Source of the DNA: SKLM01 sp964450435
GTDB lineage: Bacteria; Chloroflexota; Anaerolineae; B4-G1
Length of the DNA: 64,000 bases
Reading direction: 5' to 3'
Assembly (NCBI GenBank): GCA_964450435.1
Contig: CAYVCX010000002.1
Span: forward strand, 62,001-126,000
The position numbers were made by a program, and so were the translations under genes. Numbering within the stretch: the first letter of the stretch is position 1; each line of letters starts with the position of its first letter. Below the pieces are notes generated by a model that did not search any database, was not told the origin of the DNA, and was given only the letters and a program-made list of their open reading frames with translations. Shown here one piece after another: positions 56,508 through 64,000 of this stretch.

Positions 56508-57430
56508 CGCAGAACGTCGCAGCCTCCGTCCATCAAAGACTGCTGAACCGGGCCAGGGCGGAAGGACGCCCGTTCAATGAATTGCTCCAATACTTTGCCA
56601 TGGAGCGTTTCCTCTATCGCCTGGGGCGCTCTCCCTACCGAGATCAGTTTGTGCTCAAAGGCGCTCTCATGTTCACGGTCTGGCAGGTCCCGGTTCCGCG
56701 CCCGACCCATGATGTCGATCTGTTGGGACGGATGGACAACGCGGTACCACGCGTGACGGACGCCATCCGGGACATCTGCGAGGAGTCGTTTCCGGAGGAC
56801 GGACTGCGCTTTGCTGGAGAGACTGTCTCTGGTGAACGGATCATGGAGGCAGCGGATTATCAGGGGGTGCGGGTGCGCTTCACAGCCTTCCTGGGCAAGG
56901 CACGGATCCCTATGCAGGTCGATGTAGGGTTTGGCGATCCGGTGATCCCTGGTCCGTCCTTGATCCGCTTACCGACTATGCTCGAATTCCCGTCTCCTGA
57001 ACTGCAAGGATACAGCCCGGAAAGCACCATCGCAGAGAAGGTCCAGATCATGGTCCGCCTTGGGGAGATCAACAGCCGCATGAAGGACTTCTTTGACGTC
57101 TGGCTGCTGGCCACGCGGGCCAGCTTCGAGGGGGAGATCCTGGCAAGGGCCATCCAGGAGACCTTCCGACAACGGCGGACGGCGGTTCCTGCGTCGCCGG
57201 TGGCTTTGAGCGAAGCGTTCGGTCGCGATTCCGATAGGCAGATGCAGTGGGCGGCCTTCCTGCGCCGCTACCGTCTGAGTGAGGAGGCTGGGACCCCGAC
57301 GACCCTACGCGAGGTCATCCGACTCATTGCCGAGTTTCTCGGCCCGGTCCTCGAGGTGGTCTCGGAGGGGCGACGGTTCGACAAACGATGGTCGCCTGGC
57401 GGGCCGTGGATCTCTTCGGCAAACACGTGA
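56504..57430 (+). CDS. AbiEii-family nucleotidyltransferase toxin, second system
   Basis: This 308-residue AbiEii/DUF1814 protein has QFVLKGALMFTVW near residue 48 and RPTHDVDLLGR near 67, the nucleotidyltransferase motif with the HDVD acidic pair. ESTIAEKVQIMVRLGEINSRMKDFFDVWLL (split as ESTIAEKVQIMVRLG and EINSRMKDFFDVWLL) near 180 supplies the later conserved residues. It uses GTG overlapping the antitoxin stop. The full-length helicase gene begins 14 bases after its end. Confidence 0.88.
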   Translation: MTQNVAASVHQRLLNRARAEGRPFNELLQYFAMERFLYRLGRSPYRDQFVLKGALMFTVWQVPVPRPTHDVDLLGRMDNAVPRVTDAIRDICEESFPEDGLRFAGETVSGERIMEAADYQGVRVRFTAFLGKARIPMQVDVGFGDPVIPGPSLIRLPTMLEFPSPELQGYSPESTIAEKVQIMVRLGEINSRMKDFFDVWLLATRASFEGEILARAIQETFRQRRTAVPASPVALSEAFGRDSDRQMQWAAFLRRYRLSEEAGTPTTLREVIRLIAEFLGPVLEVVSEGRRFDKRWSPGGPWISSANT

Positions 57431-57444
57431 TAGGAGGCGATCGG

Positions 57445-60400
57445 ATGAACCTACCCTACGTCATCGACAACCGCGCTCACACCCTGGCCGACGTCCTCAA
57501 CGATCTCCTCCGCAGCGACGCCGTCCACGCCCTCGACATCGCCACCGCCTACTTCAACGTGGGCGGCTTCCACCTCCTTCGTGAACGCCTGGAGGAGCTG
57601 GCCTCCTTCCGGCTTCTCCTCGGGTCCCAGCCGGGCGGGGCGCACGAGCCGGGGCTGCGCCGATCCCTCCGACGCGACCTGGAGGAGGCGCCCCTGGACG
57701 AGGAGACGCTGGCCCAGGTCGAGGCGCTCACCCGCTTCCTGCGCCGCGATGAGGTCCTGGTGCGACTCTACGAGCAGGGCTTCCTCCACGCCAAAGCCTA
57801 CCTCTGCTTCGCCGACGATACCCCCGGCGACCGCTTCATCCCCGTGGCCGGCATCGTCGGCTCCAGCAACCTCACCCGCGCCGGTCTCACGACAAACCAG
57901 GAGCTCAACCTGACCCACAAGACGGTGATCGAGGAGGGGGAGGCGGAGGACGTGGAGGCGCAGGCCGCCGTACAGCCGCTGCTCGAAAGACCTCCCGGGT
58001 TTTCCGAGGACGGTTTTGGCTATCAGGTCGACAATCTACAGCAGACTCATATCGGTGGCGAGGATCAGCATCCAAAACCTCGGAGGTCTCTGGACGCCGC
58101 CACGCGCCGCGCCGTCAAGAGCGAGATCGGCGCCCGCGCCATCCTGGAGCTCCTCGACTGGTACGACGGGCGCTGGGCTCGGGCCCGGGACTTCAAAGAG
58201 GATCTGATCGAGCTGCTCAACGAATCGAAGTTCGGCCGCTACGCGTACATGCCTTACCAGATCTACCTCAAGACGCTCTACGAGTACTTCAAGGACGAAC
58301 TCGAAGGCGACGGCCTCCGCCTTCCGGGTACGAGGTCCGCCGTGGAGCTGACCCGCTTCCAGGAGGACGCGGTGAAAAAGGCGCGCCGCATCCTGGCCCG
58401 CTATGACGGCGTGATGGTCGCCGACTCCGTGGGGCTCGGCAAGACGTGGATCGGGAAGAAGCTACTGGAGGACACGGCGTACCACCGCCGCCAGAAGGCG
58501 CTCGTCCTTTGTCCGGCGTCCCTGCGCGACATGTGGCGTGACGAGCTGCAGGAGGCTGCCATCCCGGCCCAGATCGTCTCCCAGGAGCTGCTGGGCCAGG
58601 ACGACTTTCTGACACGCCCCAAAGCGCACGCGCTGCGGGACGTGGACGTGATCCTCATCGACGAGTCCCACAACTTCCGCAACTACAACACGAACCGCTA
58701 CGAGAACCTGGAGCGCCTCGTCGGCGCCAACGGCGGGCGGGGCCGAGACGGGGAGCCGAAGCAGATCATCCTCCTCACCGCTACGCCCATCAACAACACC
58801 ATCCTCGACCTATACCACCAGCTCATGCTCTTCGCCCAGGGCGACCGCACCTACTTCTCCGCCGCGGGCATCGGCGACCTGCGGAAGTACTTCCTCGCCG
58901 CGCGCCGGTCGGCAGCCAGCGACCAGAGCGAGACCGCCGCCCTCTTCAACCTGCTGGAGGAGGTCGTCATCCGCCGCACCCGGGCCTACGTCCGCAAGGC
59001 GTATCCCCAGTCTACCATCCGCGGGGAGCCCATCAACTGGCCGAAGCGGGAGCTGGAGACCGTGCGCTACAACCTGGAGGAAACCTACCACGGGATCTAC
59101 GACGCCGTCGTGGCCGGCATCGACAGCCTCACCCTGGCGCCGTACAGCCTGGAGGACTACAAGCAGGTCGGTATCGAGAGGGACGCGATGGAGTTGGGAC
59201 GGGAGCAGGCCCTCGTCGGCATCTTCAAGAGCCGCTTCCTCAAGCGGTTCGAGTCCAGCGTGGAGGCCTTCCGTATCAGCGTCGGCCGCGCGTTGGCCTT
59301 CTTCAAGACCTTCGCCGATCTGCTGGATGAGGGCAAGCTTCTCGACAGCAGTGAGTTCCGCCACGCCATGCGCTACCTGGAGCCGGAGGCGGCAGATGAC
59401 GAATCCGTGCCCCGCTCTCAGGCGGCGGCCTTCGACGACCACCAGGCCGCCCGGGAGATCCTGGAGGAGCTGCCGGAGCTCGAACCGCAGCAGTACGACC
59501 TGGAGCGGCTGCGGGAGGCGGTGGCCCACGACGTGGCCCGGCTGACCGAGATCTGGGAGCGGGTCGAGGGGATCACGCCGGACCTGGATGCGAAGCTAGA
59601 GCGCATCAAGGACCTGCTCGCCGGGGATCTGCGCGGCAAGAAGGTGGTCCTCTTCGCCTACTTCAAGGACACGGCCCGCTACCTCCACCGCGAGCTCGGG
59701 AAGGACGGCGACTTCCTGGCCGAAGCCGGGGACCCGCGCATCGCCATTATGGATGGCGAGGTCGCTCCCGCGACCCGGGCGCGGCGGCTGCTTCGCTTCG
59801 CCCCGGTGGCAAACAACCGGCCGGAGTTGGCCGGAAGCGAGAACGAGATCGACCTGATGATTTCCACCGACGTCCTCAGCGAGGGCCAGAACCTGCAGGA
59901 CTGCGGCCACCTGGTCAACTACGACCTCCACTGGAACCCCACGCGCATGGTCCAGCGGGCCGGTCGCATTGACCGAATCGGCTCCCCCTTCGAGACGCTG
60001 TGCGTTTACAACGTCTTCCCGGAGCGGGGGTTGGAGCGGCTGCTCCAGCTCCTGTCGAGCCTCCAGCAGAAGATCACCACCATCGACCGCTTCGGCATGC
60101 TGGAGACGAGCGTCCTGGGCGAGGTGGTCCACCCGCGCACCTTCAACCACCTGCAGCGCATCGCCGCCGAGGACGAGAGCGTGATGGACGAGCTCCAGGC
60201 CGAGAGCGAGCTGGCCAGCAGCGAGTTCCTGATGGCCTCGCTCCAGGACGCGCTGGCGAGCGGTGAGTGGAACCTCGACGAGCTGCCCGACGGCATCCAC
60301 TCAGGCCGGGAGCTAGATCGGCACCGCGGGCTTTTCTTTTACTTCACCGCCCCGCCGGTTGAAGAAAACGGGGCGCGGCGCCACTTCTGGCGCTACTACG

Positions 60401-60879
60401 ACCTTCACAGCGGCCGCATCCTGGACAACCGGTACGAGATCGCCAACCTGATTCGCTGCGGGCCCGACGAACCGCGGGTGGTGGGGCAGGGCGTCGACTT
60501 CTTCGAGATTCAGGATCGGGTGATCGAGGACGTGCTGGGCAGCGTCCGCAACCAGCAGGCGATCGAGGCCGCGCCCAAGATCTTGGACGACGCCCAGCAG
60601 CTCGTGGCCACGGAGCTCCAGGCACAGATGAACAATCCCGCAGTCCCGTCGGGGGAGATCCGGGACGCCCTCAGGACCCTGCGCGAGCCCCTGCCCCGTG
60701 CGTACGTCAGCGACCTGGGGGCCGCCTACGACGCCTACCGGCGAAACGCGGACGTGAGCGCGCTGCTGGCGGCCGTGCAGGCGCTCGAGACCATGGAAGC
60801 CCCGGAGCAGGACGTCGCGGCAGCCGACCCTTTGACCCGGGACGAGCTCCACCTGGTCTGCTGGGAGTGGGTCTGGTAA
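57445..60879 (+). CDS. PLD-nuclease and SNF2-type helicase fusion
   Basis: This 1144-residue protein has an N-terminal phospholipase D-type nuclease domain with one HKD-like motif (FLHAKAYLC near residue 112, then IVGSSNLTRAG near 136). An SF2/SNF2 helicase follows: Walker A ADSVGLGKTWIGKK near 327, DESHNF near 410, LLTATPINN near 443, and the C-terminal motifs STDVLSEGQNLQD near 810 and QRAGRIDRIGS near 837. Such proteins act in restriction systems that pair with separate methyltransferases. The ATG at 57445 follows ATAGGAGG. Its TAA overlaps palindromic element B. Two partial copies of its 5' end lie upstream at 54818 and 55640. Confidence 0.88.
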   Translation: MNLPYVIDNRAHTLADVLNDLLRSDAVHALDIATAYFNVGGFHLLRERLEELASFRLLLGSQPGGAHEPGLRRSLRRDLEEAPLDEETLAQVEALTRFLRRDEVLVRLYEQGFLHAKAYLCFADDTPGDRFIPVAGIVGSSNLTRAGLTTNQELNLTHKTVIEEGEAEDVEAQAAVQPLLERPPGFSEDGFGYQVDNLQQTHIGGEDQHPKPRRSLDAATRRAVKSEIGARAILELLDWYDGRWARARDFKEDLIELLNESKFGRYAYMPYQIYLKTLYEYFKDELEGDGLRLPGTRSAVELTRFQEDAVKKARRILARYDGVMVADSVGLGKTWIGKKLLEDTAYHRRQKALVLCPASLRDMWRDELQEAAIPAQIVSQELLGQDDFLTRPKAHALRDVDVILIDESHNFRNYNTNRYENLERLVGANGGRGRDGEPKQIILLTATPINNTILDLYHQLMLFAQGDRTYFSAAGIGDLRKYFLAARRSAASDQSETAALFNLLEEVVIRRTRAYVRKAYPQSTIRGEPINWPKRELETVRYNLEETYHGIYDAVVAGIDSLTLAPYSLEDYKQVGIERDAMELGREQALVGIFKSRFLKRFESSVEAFRISVGRALAFFKTFADLLDEGKLLDSSEFRHAMRYLEPEAADDESVPRSQAAAFDDHQAAREILEELPELEPQQYDLERLREAVAHDVARLTEIWERVEGITPDLDAKLERIKDLLAGDLRGKKVVLFAYFKDTARYLHRELGKDGDFLAEAGDPRIAIMDGEVAPATRARRLLRFAPVANNRPELAGSENEIDLMISTDVLSEGQNLQDCGHLVNYDLHWNPTRMVQRAGRIDRIGSPFETLCVYNVFPERGLERLLQLLSSLQQKITTIDRFGMLETSVLGEVVHPRTFNHLQRIAAEDESVMDELQAESELASSEFLMASLQDALASGEWNLDELPDGIHSGRELDRHRGLFFYFTAPPVEENGARRHFWRYYDLHSGRILDNRYEIANLIRCGPDEPRVVGQGVDFFEIQDRVIEDVLGSVRNQQAIEAAPKILDDAQQLVATELQAQMNNPAVPSGEIRDALRTLREPLPRAYVSDLGAAYDAYRRNADVSALLAAVQALETMEAPEQDVAAADPLTRDELHLVCWEWVW

Positions 60880-60977
60880 CCTTCCCGAAAGCTGCGCAAG
60901 GACTCAGTCGAAGGAAGGAACTATCATCAGCGCAAGCCCTCCTGTTGAGGTAGGACTGTAGTAGCTTTCGGGAAGGT
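60879..60977. repeat. RAYT-associated palindromic element, copy B
   Basis: ACCTTCCCGAAAGCT (60879-60893) pairs perfectly with AGCTTTCGGGAAGGT (60963-60977). It overlaps the last base of the helicase stop codon and ends 15 bases before the RAYT start codon. Confidence 0.9.
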
Positions 60978-60992
60978 GGAACGGAGGAAGAT

Positions 60993-61571
60993 ATGCCGTA
61001 TCGTCACGACACCTTCGCGCCTGATCAGATCTATGACATCTACAATCGGGGCGTCGACGGGATCGAGATTTTTGTCCGGCCAGAGAACTACTTCTATCTG
61101 CTGCGCAAGGCCAAGCGACTCTTGGAGGACCTGCCCATCGGCATGCTGGCCTACTGCCTGATGCCCAATCACTACCACTTCGTGCTCCAGCAAGAGGACG
61201 AGGTACCGATCTCTACGTTCATTCAGCGGCTATTCCAGACCTACACCCAGGCGTTCAACAAAGAGCAGGAGCGCCGAGGGCCGCTCTGCGAGGGGCGCTT
61301 TCGCCACGTCCACGTGGATCGGGATGAAACCGTCATTCATCTGTGTCGCTACGTGCACCTGAACCCGGTCACAGCGGGGCTGGTCGAACAGCCGTCCGAC
61401 TGGCCGTACAGCAACTATCTGGAGTGGATCGAGGCGCGGCCGGGAATCCTGGTAGATCGTTCCTTCATCCGGCAGTACTTCTCGGCGCCCGCGGACTACG
61501 TCGCCTTCGTGGCGGAAGCCGTCCTCCCGGAGAAGAAACGTGAGCTGAGCCCCTACCTGTTGGCTCCATAA
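60993..61571 (+). CDS. REP-associated tyrosine transposase (RAYT)
   Basis: This 192-residue Y1 transposase of the IS200-like/RAYT family has AYCLMPNHYHFVL near residue 54, which holds the HUH metal-binding motif, then FIQRLFQTYTQAFN with the probable catalytic Tyr near 91, GPLCEGRFRHVHV near 98 and RYVHLNPVTAGLV near 117. RAYTs move or maintain REP palindromes. Matching palindromes flank this gene on both sides (B and C). The start MPYRHD is preceded by GGAGGAAGAT. Confidence 0.93.
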   Translation: MPYRHDTFAPDQIYDIYNRGVDGIEIFVRPENYFYLLRKAKRLLEDLPIGMLAYCLMPNHYHFVLQQEDEVPISTFIQRLFQTYTQAFNKEQERRGPLCEGRFRHVHVDRDETVIHLCRYVHLNPVTAGLVEQPSDWPYSNYLEWIEARPGILVDRSFIRQYFSAPADYVAFVAEAVLPEKKRELSPYLLAP

Positions 61572-61668
61572 CCTTCCCGAAAGCTGCACGGGGTTCAATC
61601 GACCGAAGAAGCCAACGTCAGCCCAAGTCCTTTTCTCGAGGCAGCGTTTTGATAGCTTTCGGGAAGGT
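61571..61668. repeat. RAYT-associated palindromic element, copy C
   Basis: ACCTTCCCGAAAGCT (61571-61585) pairs perfectly with AGCTTTCGGGAAGGT (61654-61668). It overlaps the last base of the RAYT stop codon. Its centre keeps GTCAGC and CTCGAGGC as in copy A. Confidence 0.9.
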
Positions 61669-61687
61669 GGTGTAAGGAGAGTGACCG

Positions 61688-62548
61688 ATGCAGACGTACG
61701 TAGGCGCCACGGACAACGACTGGTTCACGCTCCTCGACAAGCGCCAGCCGGACGAGGTCAATTTCTGGCGGCTCGGCGGCGGCGCCTTTCGGGCCCTTCA
61801 AAAATGGGATCCCTTTGTCTTCAAGCTGCACAGCCCTGATGACTTCATCACCGGAGGTGGGTTCTTCGTCAACTACGCCCGCCTGCCCCTCTCCTTCGCC
61901 TGGTAGGTGTTTGAGGAGAAGAACGGCGCCCCCGACTTCGTGACCTTCCACGAACTAATTCGCCGGTACTGGGAGCTCAGGGGGGGACCATGGAGCTCGA
62001 CTTGGCCATCGGGTGCATCGTTCTGACCTCTCCCTTCTTCTTCGAGCGAGAGGATTGGATCCCGGTGCCCAGGGACTGGCATCGGAACATCGTTCAGGGC
62101 AAGGGGTATGACACACGGGAGCCGGCGGGAGCTCGTCTGTGGGAGCAGGTAGGAATGCGGTTGCAGGAGGTCGCTGATCTGCAGGCCCAGGACACCCGGG
62201 TCCCCGCCCGGTATCATCCAGCCCGCGGTGACGAGTACCTGGTGCGCCCGCGCGTGTGGCAGGGCGGGTTCCGGGTGGAGGTCACCGAGGCCTACCATCG
62301 GCGCGGCGCCATTGCCGGCGAGCGCATCCTGCCTGTCCTTCAGGCTCCTCATATCAAGCCGGACGCTGAATCAGGCCCGGACGACGTCCGGAATGGCCTC
62401 CTCCCCCGGGCGGATCTCCACATTCTATTCGACCGCGGGTACATAACCGTCACCCGCGACCACCGCGTGGAGGAGATCCGCCGGGATCTGGGGCTGGCCC
62501 AGGCGGACTTCATCCCCCATTTCCACACTGAGCGGGGGGCCTTGAGAA
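61688..62548 (+). pseudogene. HNH endonuclease-like gene, nonsense and frameshifted
   Basis: The product begins VGATDNDWFTLLDKRQPDEV and has FKLHSPDDFITGGGFF, as in a family of putative HNH restriction endonucleases. A TAG at 61904-61906 interrupts it (LPLSFAW-stop-VFEEKNGAPDF). The frame then shifts near 61980, and continues in another frame as AIGCIVLTSPFFFERE, WIPVPRDWHRNIVQGKGYDT and the HNH-like part LQAPHIKPDAESGPDDVRNG with LLPRADLHILFDRGYI. The family's ending is missing. An AAGGAGAG site still precedes the ATG. Confidence 0.8.
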
Positions 62549-62549
62549 G

Positions 62550-62735
62550 GTGCGACACCGGATCCGCCAGGGGGAGGTGGACTACGTCGTGGATTTCGTT
62601 CCCTTCGGCGCACATCGGAATCTTGACGGTGACTGTAGGGGCACACGAGTGACCTACGTGAGGGTGCCGCGCAGCCGTAGCCTCAACTGGATCGTCCGGG
62701 CATTGGCAGCCATCCACGACATCCAACTCGACTGA
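62550..62735 (+). pseudogene. Unrecognised gene fragment fused behind HNH pseudogene
   Basis: A third frame encodes about 61 residues (RHRIRQGEVDYVVDFVPFGA, then RSRSLNWIVRALAAIHDIQL) with a protein-like composition. I do not recognise the family. It may be the 3' end of another gene joined by deletion. Confidence 0.4.
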
Positions 62736-62826
62736 CAGATCCCCAGGCTGATATGCTCAGTGACGCTCTGACGGACTGGCCCGAAGAGCACACGATACCG
62801 TACCCACACCGGAACGTCCGTTCAGC

Positions 62827-62855
62827 TTGCCATCTCATGGCTACCCGAGTATAAT
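62827..62855 (+). promoter_or_regulatory. Sigma70-type promoter of Phd-PIN pair
   Basis: TTGCCA (62827-62832) and a consensus TATAAT (62850-62855) are spaced exactly 17 bases apart, with start point near 62862. Direct repeats AATGTTCA and AATGTACA follow and may be operator sites. Confidence 0.75.
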
Positions 62856-62911
62856 GTTCAATTACTACAAAATGTACAAATCGGCGAGCCTACAGTTGTG
62901 TGGAGGTGGAG

Positions 62912-63217
62912 GTGCCAAAGACGATCTCAGCATCGGAGCTGCGAGCCCAGGTCAAGCGTATTCTCAATGAGGTGGGTTACGGGCAGAGCCAGTACGTCGT
63001 CGAGCGGTTTGGCGAGCCCACGGCCGCCATCGTGAGCATGGAGGATCTGCACCTGCTGCAGGTGGTCCAGGAGCGGCGGGCCAAGGCCTCGCTGCAGGAG
63101 ACGATTGCCAGGTTGCGCAGCCACGGCCGGCAGGTCGACGCCGAAGAGCTGGACGCCTTGATCGAGGAGGCGCGCTCGGAGTTCTACAACCTGAAACACC
63201 CGACCGCCAATGGCTGA
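62912..63217 (+). CDS. Phd/YefM-family antitoxin
   Basis: This antitoxin of about 101 residues has the Phd/YefM start (TISASELRAQVKRILNEVGYG), split here as TISASELRAQVK and RILNEVGYG, then VVERFGEPTAAIVSMEDL, the usual DNA-binding and dimer part. The C-terminal half is helical and would wrap the toxin. I chose the GTG at 62912, 5 bases after GGAGG, though GTG 62900 is also possible. It overlaps the toxin gene by 8 bases. Confidence 0.85.
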   Translation: MPKTISASELRAQVKRILNEVGYGQSQYVVERFGEPTAAIVSMEDLHLLQVVQERRAKASLQETIARLRSHGRQVDAEELDALIEEARSEFYNLKHPTANG

Positions 63218-63701
63218 GGACCGTTCCTCTAACCCATCTGCTCAAGTCGGGCATGTCCAACTGAGGGCAACCCTCGACACCAACGTCCTCGTCAGCGGCC
63301 TCATGGGGGTCAAGAACCCGCCCCGCCAGATCATCGATGCCTGGTTGGACGGGCACTTCACGCTGGTGACCTCGCTCTACCTGGTGGAGGAGCTGGCCCA
63401 CGTGCTTTCCTACCCCCGCATCTCCGAGCGCATCCGCCTGGATCAGTCGGAGGTGGACGGGATCCTGGCGGCATTGCTATCACAGACGGTGGTCGTCCCT
63501 GGTGAGCTGGAGTTGTCGGAGATCACCCGCGATCCCAAGGACGACGCCATCGTCGCTTGTGCGGTGGAGGGTGAGGCCGACTACATTGTCAGTGGCGACG
63601 AGGACCTGCTCGTGTTGCGTGCCTATGAAGGCACGGAGATCGTCACCCCGCGCCGGTTTCTACAGATCCTGCGAAAGGACGACGAACGATCCGAAGAGTA
63701 A
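63210..63701 (+). CDS. PIN-domain toxin (COG1569-like)
   Basis: This 163-residue toxin of the putative TA PIN family (COG1569) has TLDTNVLVSGLM near residue 21 and VTSLYLVEELAHVLSYPRI near 53, then ITRDPKDDAIVACAVEGEADYIVSGDEDLL (split as ITRDPKDDAIVACAVEG and EADYIVSGDEDLL) near 104-133, giving the acidic site. It probably cleaves RNA. It forms a pair with the overlapping Phd gene. Confidence 0.9.
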   Translation: MAEDRSSNPSAQVGHVQLRATLDTNVLVSGLMGVKNPPRQIIDAWLDGHFTLVTSLYLVEELAHVLSYPRISERIRLDQSEVDGILAALLSQTVVVPGELELSEITRDPKDDAIVACAVEGEADYIVSGDEDLLVLRAYEGTEIVTPRRFLQILRKDDERSEE

Positions 63702-63961
63702 GCGTTCAAGGATACAAGTCGCTGAAGGAAGTTGGCATCCACTAACGGCCTCTCACGGTGAGTATCGGTCCTGATGCAGCGGGCAAGAGCAACCTGCTGG
63801 ACGCATTGGCCAGGCCCCGTAGCTTTCCCGGTGAGCAGTCCGGACTAGCTGCTCTGGGCCTCCACGCGCTCGTGCACGCTAACCTCGTGGATCCCTGGAC
63901 GAATTACCAGCACTATTTGGTGCTCGGAGTCGAGTGTGTAGTAGCGCTATGTGAGGGCTGA
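63702..63961 (+). pseudogene. AAA (AAA15-like) ATPase gene remnant
   Basis: The frame gives VQGYKSLKEVGIH, a TAA stop at 63743-63745, then RPLTVSIGPDAAGKSNLLDALARP, where the family has GYKSLKDV, RPLTVLIGPN and a Walker A GAGKSNLLDAL. The sequence then diverges and stops at 63961. It is a decayed 5' end of an SMC/RecF-like or AAA15 ATPase of the kind common in defence islands. Confidence 0.65.
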
Positions 63962-64000
63962 TACGGCTCGCCGTGACGGACGGACTGGACCCAGCGTCTT

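Noticed and set aside
61904..61906. In-frame TAG in the HNH-like gene as a pyrrolysine codon
   Set aside because: The same gene also has a frameshift and a lost 3' end, so it is decayed. No downstream structure or conserved residue supports readthrough.

Overview
The window reads as high-GC DNA from an anaerobic bacterium with acetogen- or Wood-Ljungdahl-like energy metabolism. The phylum cannot be fixed from sequence alone. An uncultured Chloroflexota-like organism would fit the mix of Hdr/Mvh genes, four-helix-bundle protein, DUF433/DUF5615 and RAYT genes, but that is inference. Almost all genes are on the + strand. No rRNA, tRNA or CRISPR array was seen.

Region 1 (1-35.8 kb) is an unusually dense block of heterodisulfide-reductase-like electron-transfer genes. 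It holds HdrA modules (one partial, two giant tandem fusions, one split pair, one fusion to MvhD), five MvhD modules, and three HdrB/HdrC sets. They are interleaved with likely partner enzymes: a soluble fumarate reductase-like pair (2.0-4.3 kb), two MetV/MetF sets for methylene-tetrahydrofolate reduction (13.6-18.9 kb), a CooC-type ATPase, a two-subunit class I fumarase (21.7-23.3 kb) and a four-subunit 2-oxoacid:ferredoxin oxidoreductase (23.7-26.8 kb). The likely theme is flavin-based electron bifurcation feeding ferredoxin, methylene-THF reduction and reductive C4/C5 steps.

Two of these genes look broken but are better read as selenoproteins. An MvhD (12653-13129) and an HdrA-MvhD fusion (33165-35774) each carry an in-frame UGA at a conserved cysteine position, followed by a perfect hairpin at bacterial SECIS distance. 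The second hairpin has a GGTC loop.

Region 2 (36-42.7 kb) holds a class III aminotransferase, a [NiFe]-hydrogenase small/large subunit pair of Mvh type with its own sigma70-like promoter and a perfect 9-bp leader hairpin, a membrane protein, a small CBM48 protein and an MFS transporter. The hydrogenase large subunit ends exactly at its last Ni-ligand motif, so it has no C-terminal propeptide.

Region 3 (42.7-64 kb) is a defence and mobile-element island. It holds a phage/plasmid-type HTH protein, an AbiE toxin-antitoxin (TA) pair with a 35-bp palindrome over its start codon, a 1626-residue Eco57I-type methyltransferase, and a 1144-residue PLD-nuclease/SNF2-type helicase. Between these two large genes lie TA modules, a TIGR04255/DUF5678/retropepsin cassette, and two truncated extra copies of the helicase 5' end. 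A RAYT transposase is flanked by about 98-bp palindromic elements. A third copy lies behind the methyltransferase, and all three copies abut a TAA stop codon. The right edge has a Phd/PIN TA pair and decayed HNH and AAA-ATPase genes.
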